From NCBI GenBank assembly GCA_905221615.1, contig CAJNDT010000485.1, forward strand, positions 133,000-196,999: a stretch of 64,000 nt of DNA, in the 5' to 3' direction. This DNA comes from Symbiodinium sp. CCMP2592. Taxonomy: Eukaryota; Sar; Dinophyceae; Suessiales; Symbiodiniaceae. Positions 20,645 through 33,000 of this stretch are shown here, piece after piece; position 1 is the stretch's first letter; each line of letters opens with the position of its first letter. A model generated the notes under the pieces. The model was not told where the DNA came from. It did not search any database and saw only the letters and a list, made by a program, of their open reading frames with translations. Made by a program: the position numbers and the translations under genes.

Positions 20645-22525
20645 ATGCAATCTGTGGAGGCTTCGTCTTTCCAGCCGTCGCGGCGTGTGCAAAGGAGGAG
20701 ACTTTTTGCAAGTCCATGCAACTCCTGTTGCTTCGCTCTTCGGCTCTCAACACCTCTCAATCTTCAGATCTTCCGTTGCTGGCGTTTCGGATTGTGTTGT
20801 CACGTTGTCGTCCATATCTTCGGGGCACTTGCATCCAGTGCATGCTTGTGTCAGCTGTGTTTAGATCAGCGTCTGACATGGGACCAGAGCAGGATCCTCA
20901 GGAGCCGGATATATGACGACTCCAAGCCGATGGGCCTTCGACACCTGCGAAAGTTGCAGAGCCCAAAGGAGCTCACGGCCGCGCTCTCTGAGCTTGGGCG
21001 GAGGCAGCGCTGGCACGATGCACTCAGTGCAATGCAGATGCTGGCTCACGCAGGCCGTTCCCGCTTGGCGAGTATTGAAGCACTCAATGCTGCCATCACC
21101 TGCTGCAGCAATGGGACCTGGAAGGGGTCGCTCGCCCTGCTTAGCACTGCGAGTGCTATGTCACTGAGGCACTCGCTGGTAACAGCGGGAGCAGCCATAA
21201 CCGCCGCGGGAGCACAAAGCACACATGGACCACTGGCAGCCCAGTCCGAATGGCACAACGCTCTGCATCTGCTGTCCGGCATGCGCCAGCACAGCATGAT
21301 CCCCAACATCAGGCACCACAATGCAATTCTATCTTGTTCGCTCTCTTGGTCGACAGCACTCTGCATTTTTAAGTCTGTCTTGAATTATGAATTAGAACCC
21401 ACGGAATTCACGAGTAGCCTGCTCATGAAGAAGCTGGAGACCAACTGGCCCTTGGCAATCCACACCTTCCTTTCGATGCAGCGCCTGCGCTTGGAGCATG
21501 ATGCCATTAGCGGAAATGCCGCACTGAGGGCCGCCGGCAATCATCGCCGAGTGTCCCGCGAATTCTTGCAGCATCTGATCAGTGCAGGAGTTCCAGTGGA
21601 CTCTGCTACTTGCAGTTCTGCCGGCAACGCTTTGGATTCGGAGCGGATTTGGGATTTGCTGCAGGGTGTGCGGGCATCCGATGTGCAACCCGACATTGGG
21701 GCCTACACGTCCGTTCTGGGAGCTTTTGACAACGACGGTCGCTGGGAGGCGGCTCTAGGAGTTTTGCGATCCATGGCCATGGATGGGGTCCAGGCTCGAA
21801 TGTAAGAAAGATCACAGAGATGCGGGAACTTGACTTGCGACATGTTGGGACATGCTTGCACCGAGGCAAGCCTAAATCCATACGCAGCTGCTCAAAGTGC
21901 ATGCGAAAGATGCCGGCAGTGGATGGAAGTGGTGGATCTGATTCGGGCTTTGAAGGGCTCGAGCCTGCAATTGGATCTTGTGGTCCGTTCGGCGGCAGTC
22001 TCTGCTCCACAAACAGGTGAGTGTTCTGTGCCTGGTGATCGTGTCTGGAGCGCAAAAGAAATACTGTTGCCCTGCTGTTGCCTGTCCAGGCCACAGCTGG
22101 CGGCAAGCCTTGCAGAGCTTCTGCCAGCTCGCCATGGACGGGTTTTGCTTCGCATTCGACCTTCACCGAAATCTTGCAAAGCAAGAAGCCTTGGCCCTGC
22201 GCTAGGAGACCCTGGCTCCGGACGTCGTGTCTCACGGAGCTGCCGGGCTCTCAGATGAGAAGGATTCGCTGTGCAGAACAGGCCCGCAGGCTCAGGCTCA
22301 GGCTCCCTCTCAAAAGTCTCTTCTCGGCTCTGCCGGGTGCTCGCTCTCTCCGAGGTTCTCAGCGCAGCAGAAGCCGGACATCAGTGGCGCTCTGCGATCT
22401 CAGCTCTCTGGAGCTGGAATCGCCAGCTCTTGCTTCTTGGATTTGGGCCCTGGGCCAGAGCAGAAGCGCCTTCAAGTGGTGTACTCATTTTTACTTTGGG
22501 ACTTCCTTTTCGAACGTTTGTTTGA
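20645..22525 (+). CDS. Pentatricopeptide-repeat (PPR) protein
   Basis: The long first exon (20645-21793) carries helical-hairpin repeats of PPR type: LTAALSELGRRQRWHDALSA, LNAAITCCSNGTWKGSLALL, SEWHNALHLLSGMRQHSMIP and YTSVLGAFDNDGRWEAALGV. Joining 21793 to 21866 across a 72-bp GC-AG intron restores the repeat as DGVQ-ASLNPYAAAQSACERCRQW. Joining 22016 to 22090 across a 73-bp GT-AG intron restores SAPQT-GHSWRQALQSF. A further repeat-like piece (SEVLSAAEAGHQWRSAISAL) lies near 22345-22405, its join unresolved. PPR proteins bind organellar RNA and act in editing, cleavage or translation. The first roughly 75 residues are Arg/Cys/Ser-rich with a hydrophobic stretch (CCHVVVHIFGALASSACLC), which could be a plastid or mitochondrial leader (inference). 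ATG 20645 is the first in a frame that is open from about 20519. Confidence 0.8.
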
Positions 22526-24060
22526 TGCTGCGACAGCAGCAAGGGACTGGCCTCCAATCCGGCTGCAAAGTCAAGCACATTCAAGCACTTTCGGACAGTA
22601 GCCCGGGGTTGTAGCTCGCCATCATGTTTCCGGTGGCCCGCACGTTTTAACTGTCAATGCATGAAAGTACTCAACCCACACTAACTCGCAGATCGGTCAC
22701 CACTGGCTGCTTCTGTTTCGTTTTACTCAGACACTCGTCACATGTTGTGTTGTCGTTGACACATGCATGTCCAAGTTGACGAGAAGAACGTAATGTCAGA
22801 TCGCTCTGTGCCAGCGGAAGCCACCACGCATTTCATCAAGCAGCAGAAGGACGTCCATCCACTTCATTGGCTCCGTGAACGTTTCTCCTCCAACTTCCGT
22901 TGAACCGCACTTCGACCCTCTGAAGTGGGGGCGGGGGGTATCGACCGGGCTTTTCATGTTTCCCATACTCTGTTCCACTGCCAGCATTCTGAGCCTATTT
23001 GTGAGTGCCATGTGGTCACACAAGGAAACCGGACGTCATATCATGTAATTCGGCAGAGCCTTGGCTGATGCAGCTGCCCTTGTATGAGTTGCATGACGTC
23101 ACCACCTGAGTGAGCCTTCCTGATTACGACTGGATCATGCAGGTGAGTGCCTGCGAAAAGGCGACGTCCTGGGCAACAGCTGTCAATATCGTTACACAAG
23201 ACATGGCTTGGTGTCGCATATTGCCTGATGCCATCAGTTCCCTAGCTGAGAAAGAAGGTCATTGCTTGAGAACATGGACCATAGGCTGAAAGCTGCGAGC
23301 AGTGTATTTTCTTGTGCCTTGCTTGGCGGCGCCCTTGGCGGCTAAGGTTGTAGCTCTGCCATCCTGGCATGCACGGACACGAGCTGCTGGGGGCACGGGC
23401 TCCTCATGGTCTCGTTCGCACAGCAACAGGACATCACGCCACAGGCAGTGAGCCCGCCCTTTTCGCATTGAGCGAGGTTAGAGCTGCCAGCATATGTCCT
23501 CCATCGCATCGACCGAATCCATTGTCAGGTAGGCAGTTTCGGCGCGCTACTCACAGAGTGCCGCTTGGTGCACCTAGACCTACCAGATCGCGTGTTTAGC
23601 GCAAGTCTTGAGCCCAGGTGAGCGTGCCAGTCCATCTTTGGTCGCTTGCCAGCAGGAGCTCCTCAGTGGATCCTTGCGGGCGGCCGGACTGGACGAAATC
23701 CTGCCAGAGCAGAGAAAAGCTCGTCGTACAGCCTGAAAGGAAGGCTTTGTGGGACTGCTTTTGCGTGTCCCCACCATTCTCAGGTCGCAAACTACGCTTC
23801 GTGGAGCTCTGCTGTCCTCAGGAAACGCATTCCTGCTTTACAAGCTGATGAATGCTGATGACGGTGCTGTGACGCGGATGTGAGGATGACCGGCACCACA
23901 CTTTGCGGCGAGACTTCGGAAAATTTGATGAGAAGAGATTCAATGAGCCGCGATCTCATCTTCTTGAAAAGCGCAGAGGCACTGATTAAATGAATTCATA
24001 CCCGCTCGAAGACATGCCGGAGCTGAGCTTCATTCCAGAAGTTGCCTAGAACGGGAACTC
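22526..24060. other. No assignable gene
   Basis: Only short open frames. A plus-strand stretch at about 23910-23990 (RRDFGKFDEKRFNEPRSHLL) is coding-like in composition. No repeats of note. Confidence 0.3.
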
Positions 24061-25110
24061 AGAACTGATGTGGGATCAACATGACACTTCAGATTCCGGA
24101 CCTTTATCACTGATGACGAGCAGAATCGCGGCTCGGGGCTTCGGTGGCTCCTGCCAACAAGCTACCGCTTTGATCAGCGAAAGAAACTCTAATACCCAGG
24201 TGGAGCAAACCGTCAGACAGACTTCTTCCGTCTGGTCTTGGGCTTACTCGCACTGCAGGCCGGCTGGCTTGAATGTCTTCACGTGCCGTCCAGGTCTACA
24301 GACAATTGAAGGCCGTGGCCGCTTTTCCAGTCCAGGCCGGGCCTGTGGCCAGCAGCTTGAGATATCAGAAAAAACAGGAATCCATCTGCAGAGGAGAACT
24401 TTGCGGCAGCTGTTCTGGCAGCATCCAAAGCGCAGGATCTCACGGGACCTGGAGTCCGCCGGTACTGCGCCCCTCAAGACGTCCAGCCTGCTTCATATCA
24501 GCACCTGTCGATGCATGTGAAGGATTTATATGGAAACCGAATCTTCATCGAATGTTGCTGAAGCGGTGTTTCAGCTGTCTTGCGAACTCATGCTGGGCAC
24601 AAGGGAGCAAGAAAGCGTGGTGCTGCTTAACCACGTTTTGGTGACTCGACTGTCTTAGACTTCGTCACATGCAACTGCTTGAAAGATCTTGAATGCAAAG
24701 GTCACTGACTGACCAAGCAGCATCAGTCGGGTGTTCGCAATGCCGAGAGTTTATCCAATCCACACGGATCTAATCCGACCGGCACCTGGCACACTGTTGC
24801 GACAGTCAATCGTAACCCTAGCCGCGCGCGGCTTTAGCTCTACGACACGGCTGCGTCCGCGTAATACGGTTTTGATGCGTTTCGCTGCAGTGGGAGAATC
24901 TGCAACCCTCAGCTGGAAGAATGGCTTCAAGTCTTCTGTGCCGTTCTGTTGAGAGGAGAATCTGAAGCAACCTGGACTCAGTGACCAAGACATTGCCGTG
25001 GTCCAGCGTGAACAGGAGCTCCTGGAGGCTCAGCGGCTCCAGGCGTTTGGAGGTCAAGGTCTTGAAGTCTCCTCTCCTGGCAGGGCGGCGCCCGATGGAT
25101 CTGTCTGATG
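24061..25110 (+). CDS. Possible exons of an unidentified gene
   Basis: A frame of 150 residues is open at 24068-24520 without a recognisable domain. A second plus-strand piece, about 24965-25110, reads QPGLSDQDIAVVQREQELLE followed by AQRLQAFGGQGLEVSSPGRA and a stop, an acidic helix that looks genuinely coding. I could not join them. Confidence 0.25.
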
Positions 25111-27086
25111 CTCAAGGTCCAGGCCTGTATGGGGTTTACAAGAATCTACGGAAACGATCCGGCATCGGCCTGGTGTGCAGGCCGTGGCCCCCGGCCTGTT
25201 TCCCAAGAAGCCGCCAGGGCCGCAGCATTTCATGCTCGCGCCTGGAGAATGCGTCGCGAGTCGCTGGTTTATTCTTGAGAGGAGAGAGACAAAGAGAGAC
25301 AGAGGGGTGTCTGTGCTGGGGTGTGGAAGAAGAGAGCATCGGTTTCGCGAAGACCAGCACGTCCAGTCCCGAGGCACTTTCACCCAGCCGTAGCCAATTG
25401 GAGCCCAACCAGGAGTTCCCACAGCGAACAGCGAGGTGTGGGGAGGGGATGGGCGGCTGTGCGAATTTTGCACGGGAGTTCCCACAAAAACGTCGAACTA
25501 TCCTTGTGGCTGTTTGCTCGGGTGAGAGGCTGAGCTTGGCTGCTGTGGAGGGGGGGAGGGCGCACCCGCGCGACGGACAAGCTGCATCAGGCTGCGCCCC
25601 AATGCAGGGCCGCGTTTAACTCCCCCGTCCTCTGCAGACTCTGCAGACGCCCTTAGAAAGTCAGCAAAAGGGAGAAGCCACTTTGGCTTCTGTTGCGCAA
25701 TCAACCACCCCAAGGCCAGAAAAATCTGATAGAGATCGTCCCCGGTGAGCACCTCAGAAGTTGGAAACATGGGAGCATCGGGCATCGGCGTGAACAATCT
25801 AGCTGATCGTTCGGTCCGAGGCATAACAGCAAAGGCCGCCGCATGTCCGCGGCAACACATTTGGCTGGCAGGCCGTTCGCGAAGCCGTGGATCTCTTCTC
25901 GGTTTATGTATCCGACAACGGTTGCCGTGGTTGCTCGTGGTATGGTTTCCGCATTTTACTCTGCAGTGCCGTAAACTGCCGTAGGCTAGGCCCCGGCTCT
26001 TCTAAGCAGAGCATGTGACTTTGGTTATTGAGGTGCTCGGAAGATGCTTCATTTGCACAGCCTGACTCACTGATGCACCTGCTTTGGTTTCTTGCTGTCA
26101 CGTTTGGCGTTCCGAAGAGTTCCCCCATCCCAGTCCAATCCCAAGAACGCGAGCCTGGAGAGCAATGTGCTTTGGTAATATGTGGCTACCGACTTTGGAC
26201 GGACTGCAGGCCAATCGCCTTGTGTTTACTGAGCTCACGTCATAGTTCCGCAGCGGCACAGCCCATGCAAAAATCAGTTTTGTGGGAGCAGTGGGCCATA
26301 GTCCATAGTCGGCTTGAGCAACCCCGTAGCTGGGGCTGTTGGAGCTGAAGCTCATTCAACTAGCCAAACCCCTCATTGTCAGTAGCCCTTTGTGACTGTT
26401 GCGTTTTCCATTTGGGGGTTGCGCTTTCCTGCCAGCTTCACTTCAGACAGTGAAGGGGCCTGGGGACTACTTCTCAACACCCGTGGTTGTCGAGAAGCAA
26501 ACACAAGGGTGCTTTCCCACCTTGAAGTGGCAGGCGTGGCTCTACTGTCAACGCTTGGGAGGCAGTGCCAGGCTGATCAGCAGTGCTTTTGCTTCGCACC
26601 CTGCAGCGAGGCACTGGAGGCAGTAAAGGAAGGCTGATCCAGGCCTGCAGTGACATGCACTGGCTTGATTGGGCTTCGCAACTTGGTCGGTGCACGGAAG
26701 CGGCAGCGCATTTACTGCTCAAGCTGAACGTGAGCATGAGTAGACTCAGCAATCCCCCCAGCAATCGCAGGCCATACCGCAACGTGCAAGAATCCCCCAA
26801 GGCATTGCGAGCGCTTCACACAGAGCGCTTTCGTGTCAGGCCGGAGGCTCGCGAGGCTCGCGAGGTATGGCTCGAGCTTCCGTGGAGTTGTCGTCACTCA
26901 GGTGCTGGCAGTGCTGCTTTTGTATCGGCATGCGTGGCCTGACACCTATTTTCGACTTGATACTGGTGGCTCCAGCTCAGCCGTGCCAATCGCATGATAG
27001 GAGCGGAGAGCATAGATGCGCGAATGTTAGACGTGCGGCGCATGATCCTGCAGAATTCTTGGCAAGTATTCTTTCGGTGTGTTGCA
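25111..27086. other. No assignable gene
   Basis: Contains a purine-rich AGAGAGAC stretch at about 25275-25305 and a G-rich stretch near 25540. A plus frame at 26583-26942 is open for 119 codons without known similarity. I see no RNA gene or transposase. Confidence 0.3.
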
Positions 27087-27094
27087 GTCGAGCC

Positions 27095-30000
27095 ATGGCC
27101 CAGCGACGAGTGAGGCAGATTGCTGCCTCCCTCACTTCTTCAACGAAAGCCGACAGCAAAAGCCCAGAACTTATTCCGATCCAATATGAGCAGCGCTGCA
27201 GATTGCTGGAGTCAGAATGGGCCGCCGAGCATTTGCGTTGGATGATTCAGAAGGATGCTCTCGGACAAGACATGTTTCTGCTGGGCCCACACTCTCCTTT
27301 GCGCCGCTGGCTGGCGTATCGGTTCTGTGAGATCGCAGGCGAGACATGATGATGGATTTGTCTTTGTTCGGATGCCATCAGAAGAATCCGTCAGTCTTGA
27401 AGTGCTTCTCTAGACTAGTGTTGAGTGGTGGTTACCCAAGATCTCACCTGCAGCATCGGCCGTGCCAGACTGCTAGACACAACCCGAATCGGAAACACTC
27501 GAACCAAGCCCAACATGTCAATGAGAGGTCAGAACTGTTGCCTGGAACCTCGCCTGGCTTTGCGTGCCGAAAACCCCTCAAAACCTTTTGGGTTTGTGTC
27601 AGAGGCGGTGAGCTTCACTGTCGGCTAGACTTTCGCAACGCTGCACGAGCAAGGATGCGGAAGGAACGTACTGAGAATTGTCCTGTGCTCTAGACCGCTG
27701 CAGACATTATCGCAGGTGCAGAGTCGAAGATGCAGTTGGCAGCCTCGGAAGCCAGGCGCTTTCGGGCGCTAGCAGTTGCCAGCCCGCGCTGGCTGATCGA
27801 TCTGCGGAGTGCATCTCCTAGCCTTTTTGGGCCGCAGGCTTCAAGCGCATGCCAAACGGACTATTGCCACCGGAAAGAATTCAACATGAAGATTTGCCCA
27901 CCGGCAGAGACGTCAGAACCTTTTCGATGAAAGGCTGTAATGATGCCAGATCGGCACGACTTGATTTAGGCGGCCTTGCGGGAACTTACAGTAAGCAGGG
28001 ACCGCGAGCACAGGAATGTACATCGGAAGATGCGCAATGCGCATGGCAGTCCAACGATGGCTCCCCGAAAGCAGTCATCTCTACCGAGAGCCGTTGCACA
28101 ACCTTTCTTGTAGATAGTTTGTCAGCAATCGCATGACACTTGTGAGCCCGGTTTGCGAAAGTAATGCTCTCGTGAAGAGTGTCAGTGCATGTCAGTGCAC
28201 GATGCTTTCCGGTCAAAGAATTTACGGCATGGTTAAAACGGTTTGACTTCCGGGGCGATGATTCCGATCTTGGCTTCTGAGACTTTCCACAACGTCGAAG
28301 GCCAAAATGGCGGTGGTCTTCAGGGGCAACTCATCCGAAACATGCTTCATATGCACTTTAAGTGGAGCCATCAGGCCGCTTCGGTTTGTCGTTTGACAGG
28401 TGTGATCGCGCGCTTGCATTTGGCAGGTCGAGAGTGCGAGTTCCTTGCGCTGACTCCAGATACCTCAGAGGTCGACCTCAAGATGCGACGTGAGCTTCGA
28501 ATGAGCGAGCAGGGTAGTTCTGGGACATTGTCCGTGATTTGGTTTGACCAGGCGGTCGTGCGCGCGGCTTTGAATGGCCGCGTGCTGATACTTGAAGGCC
28601 TGGAGAAAGCGGAGCGCAATGTGCTGCCACTTTTGAACAACCTCCTGGAAAACCGAGAGATGCAGCTCGAAGATGGTCGTTTCCTTGTTGCGCCGAAGAG
28701 GTACGACAACTTGGTAGCTGGTCGCAGCCGCCTGCAGCATCTACAGCAGCTGAAGCTTGTACGCGTGCATGAGGACTTTCGAGTCGTTGCGCTTGGAGTT
28801 CCTGCACCACCTTTTCCTGGCAATCCATTGGACCCTCCTTTGCGCTCACGCTTTCAGGCTCGCTTCATTGATCGAGTTCCGCTCGACGCTCTTCTGTTCC
28901 AACTGCAAACACATTATGCCCCGCATGCCTCAGCAGAGTGCGTTGAAGAACTCCTAAGTTTTCATGAGGGCCTTTGGGCACTCATGAAACTGCAGGCGCA
29001 AACATCTGGCACTGAAGCAAGGAATTTGGCTTTCGGCTCACCCTGCTTTCCCTGTGAAGAGTCTTTGATTTCAGCTGCTCAGCTGCTCGAGCTTGCGCCA
29101 GGTTTGTCGGTACATCACGTGGTGAGCGCGATTTTTCCATTTGGTAAAGCAAGTGGACTCCTAAGAGCAGAGGCAGCGCAGCTGGTTTCAAGTATTTTGC
29201 CACATCCTCAGTCTCAGGGTGAGGCACCTGGTGCCTCAGGAGCTCCAGTTCTGGAGGAAGTCTTGGAGGAGGGTACAGAAGCATGCTTCAAGATTCGCAT
29301 CTGTAGAAATGTGAGAACATTTCGCTGTCGACGCGGACCGGACGAGGTCCAGCATGTGGCTCTGGATCTGCCAGACCACCAAAGGCAGATTCTGACAGGA
29401 ATGCTCCTTTCTGCGTCGGTCGGTCGAGACATTTGCCTCATTGGCCCGCGAGGAGAAGGCAAAACATTTCTCGCCAGGCAGTTCGGACATGCTTTGGGAT
29501 ATTCTCATCTGGAGACGCTTTTTTTGCATGAGGAAATGACAGCTCGAGATCTGTTTCAACGCAGGGCCACAAGCAGGCAAGGTGAGAGCACGTGGGAGCC
29601 GTCCCCACTTCTCCAAGCGATGCAGAACGGCGGTCTTTGTGTACTTGATGGCTTGCAACAGCTCCGTCCAGGAAGTTTGGCATCCTTGATTCAAGTAATT
29701 CAAGATCGTGAGGTTACACTGTATGATGGCACCCGCTTTGTCTCCCCATGGCGGTGGAAGGTTCTTTCTGTGTCGCTCGGCTTGACATCGGAGCAGCTGT
29801 CGAGCAGAGGCTTGCGCTGCACACATCCAACATTCCGCTTGGTGGCTTTGGCGACCCCCAACGATGCACACCGTCGAAGCTGGCTCACAAACGAAGTGCT
29901 GCAGCTTTTTCACTTTTTCACACTGCCACTGCAGCCAGAGCTTGGGCCTGTCATCGCAGCTGCCGTGCCTGACTGCCCGCAAAGAGTTGTCCGCTCGCTG

Positions 30001-33000
30001 CTTCGCGTGCGCCAGCTTCTCTATGAGGCCTCACAAGACTCCAGCTCGTCTCTATGGACTGGCACCAAGGATAGTGCCAATCCTTCGGTGATGATTTCGT
30101 TGCGTGCAATTCTGCGTGCAGCAAGGACGGCAGCAGCCGCACCAAGTAGTATTGATATTGCGTCGGAGATCGGCGCATACCTGCAGTCAGCTCTGATGAC
30201 AGACTTTATGCCAGCAGCTGAGAGCGGAGCTGTGTTGGCTGTCCTGCGAACAGCCGGGTTTCGCGTTCATTCCAAACAAGCACGCTTGCAGGATGCTGCT
30301 GGCATGGCTGTTCAAGCAGCAGACTTGATGGATTCAGAGCCAACTTTGCGGATTGGAACCGCTGCTTGCAGAGTACAAGCACCGCTTGAAAAGGCGCTGG
30401 TCCCTGAAACCCAGTTCTTTCACAACCCACAGCAAACCCTGGCACTGCACGATATGCTTCGCGACATTGCAGCCTCTGAGCACCTGCTTTTGATGGGCAA
30501 CCAGGGTGTTGGCAAGAACAAGCTCATCGACAAAATGCTTATGCTGTTGCACCGGGAGCGTGAGTACATCCAGCTACACCGCGACACAACTGTGGGCTCG
30601 CTCACCTTGGTACCAAGCTTGCGCAATGGCCTCTTGTGCTATGATGACTCACCTCTGGTGAAGGCCATGATCAACGGTCGGGTTCTTGTGATCGATGAAT
30701 TCGACAAGGCTCCCACGGAAGTCGTGCTAACTCTTAAAGGACTCCTGCAGGATGGTGAGATCCTGCTGGCAGATGGCCGACGCTTTGTGCGACACCGGAA
30801 CATCCATGAGGCGTTCCTCGTTGTGGCCTTGGCAAACCGCCCGGGATTCCCGTTTTTAGGGAATGATTTCTTCCGCGAGATGGGGGACTGTTTCGCATGC
30901 CATGCCGTCCAGAACCCGGACCAGGTGTCAGAGGTCGCCATGCTGCAGTCCTATGCACCGCAGGTTCCGGTGGCGTTGCTGGAGATGTTGTCTGCATCTT
31001 TTAGCGAACTGCGGCAAATGGTCGAAGATGGAAAGCTTTCGTACCCATACTCAACCCGAGAACTAGTCAATATCGTGCGCCACTTAGCAGTGTATCCAGA
31101 TGACTCCATTGATAGTGTAATGGAGAACGTCTTCGCCTTTGATGCCTTCGACGCACAGCTTCGACAAGTGGTTTTCAGTATTTTCCGCCGTCATGGGCTG
31201 CCCCTGGCCTCCGACTCTCCAGGCACGGCCGCGGCTCAGCGACGCACGCGGATTGCAGCTCCCGTACATCTCGGCCCACCTGAGAAGGTGGCCACCTTCC
31301 ATCGCTCTCATAGCAACCAATCGGCAGCGATTTGTGTGGCCTTTGTGTTTGAGTTGTCTTTGGGCTTGCGAGTTTTCACTGCATTGTTGTAGAAGAGGAC
31401 GGTTGTTGGGCTCAGGTGAGCACGCGCAGCGAGCGATGCTGGAGAGACCTTTGCTGGAAAGCTGGCGACGGTTTGAAGGCTTTCGTGAAGAAAGCATGAG
31501 ATCCTACGCATGTCCAAAGAGAGGTCCAAGGTCGAAGGTCCACTGCAGGCTTGAAGCAGGATTGTTGGAAGGTCTGCGGTCTGTGATGTACAGACGTGGG
31601 AGCGGTCGTGCTGCCAGGTGCTTGGCTTCCATTCAAGAGTAAGTCGTCGAGATCAAGAGAATTCTCAGAAGAGGATCGCTGGTGGGCGCTGGGTTTCGTT
31701 ACGACGGACGGTGTCGTCATCAAAGGCTACTTTCTCTCCATTAGAGACCATACGCCATACAAGGTATCATATCGAAAAACCATGTTGCGTGTCCACGATG
31801 TTTGGTGCTCAAGGCTCAAGGCACCGCGGCCGTGAAAGGCTGAACAGGTTTCCAGGTCTTGGGAAACAGCCTGAACATGCCCTGGAGATTGAACCTCAAT
31901 CTCAGTCTGCTTTGGCTCTGTATTCCGCTAGACGGGCCAGATAAGAACCACGACGAAGCACGCATAGAAGGAAACTTGGGGCTCGGAGTGTCACCACTGC
32001 GCTACTGTGATGATGATGTGCAGATTCGCTGTGACAGGATTCGGTACTGGAGTTGGGTGTGTCGTTGGAGAAGTGCAACAGCTTGACAATGCCCGTAGCT
32101 CGCTGTTGGCGAAATACCTTGGGTGCCAGTCGCTCGCACATGAGACCAAACATCGCGAGTTCATATGCTGTACGGTAGGCGCTTGATACTGCAAGCTCGT
32201 TCGAGTTTATGAGAGACTGAGGCAAGGACCCTATCACGGGCTCTTGGCTGGGAGCTTTGTTGGGAATGGCATCAGCACAAGGGTGCTTGTGCATCCTCAG
32301 CAGCCAGATGGCTCTCCATGTTTATGACGTGCATCGTGAAGCTTATTGTGAAATCAGCTTGGCAGCCGGCAGCACGCTCAAGGATCGTGCGTCGTATGCA
32401 ATCGGTCGTGCGCTGCTTCCCGTGATGGATTCAAAGGGAGGGTGTGTCTGCACTTACGACACGCGAAATGCTGCACATCTGAGCATATGGCCTGCCGATG
32501 GGGTGGTTCACAGCTTGAAAGTGCAGCCCCCAAGTTCGCCTCGGGCAGATGCAAAGATTGTCTGCGCGGGGCTCTTGGCAGATTTGCCACTGGCGATTTA
32601 CTTCGCAGAGTCGGGGAGCGAGCTTCTGCTGGTTGGCTGCGGGTCTTCCTCGGAATCTCCGGGAGCAGAGCGAGCTGTGCGAGCTGGAAGACTCGCCTTG
32701 GATCTGCCTCCAGGCAGCAGTGGACACCTGCCCATGCGTATGCTGTCCATGCCATATGCCATGCTCACGACTGCAGGCCCGGCAAGATGGGCTTGCTGGC
32801 AGTCTACGTTCTCAGTCGCGAGCGCCTTCTACTGAGATGTGCCGACTCGAACGGGACCGTGCAGCTTTGCGAGCTTGTGCTTGGGACGGGCTGCTGGTCA
32901 CGCAGCTAGATATACTTGAACCGAAGCAGACAAAGTAGTGCAAAGCTTTGGGTCAGAAGTCTTGCGAAAAAGCAGTCCCGAACCCCGGAAGCTCTTGTGG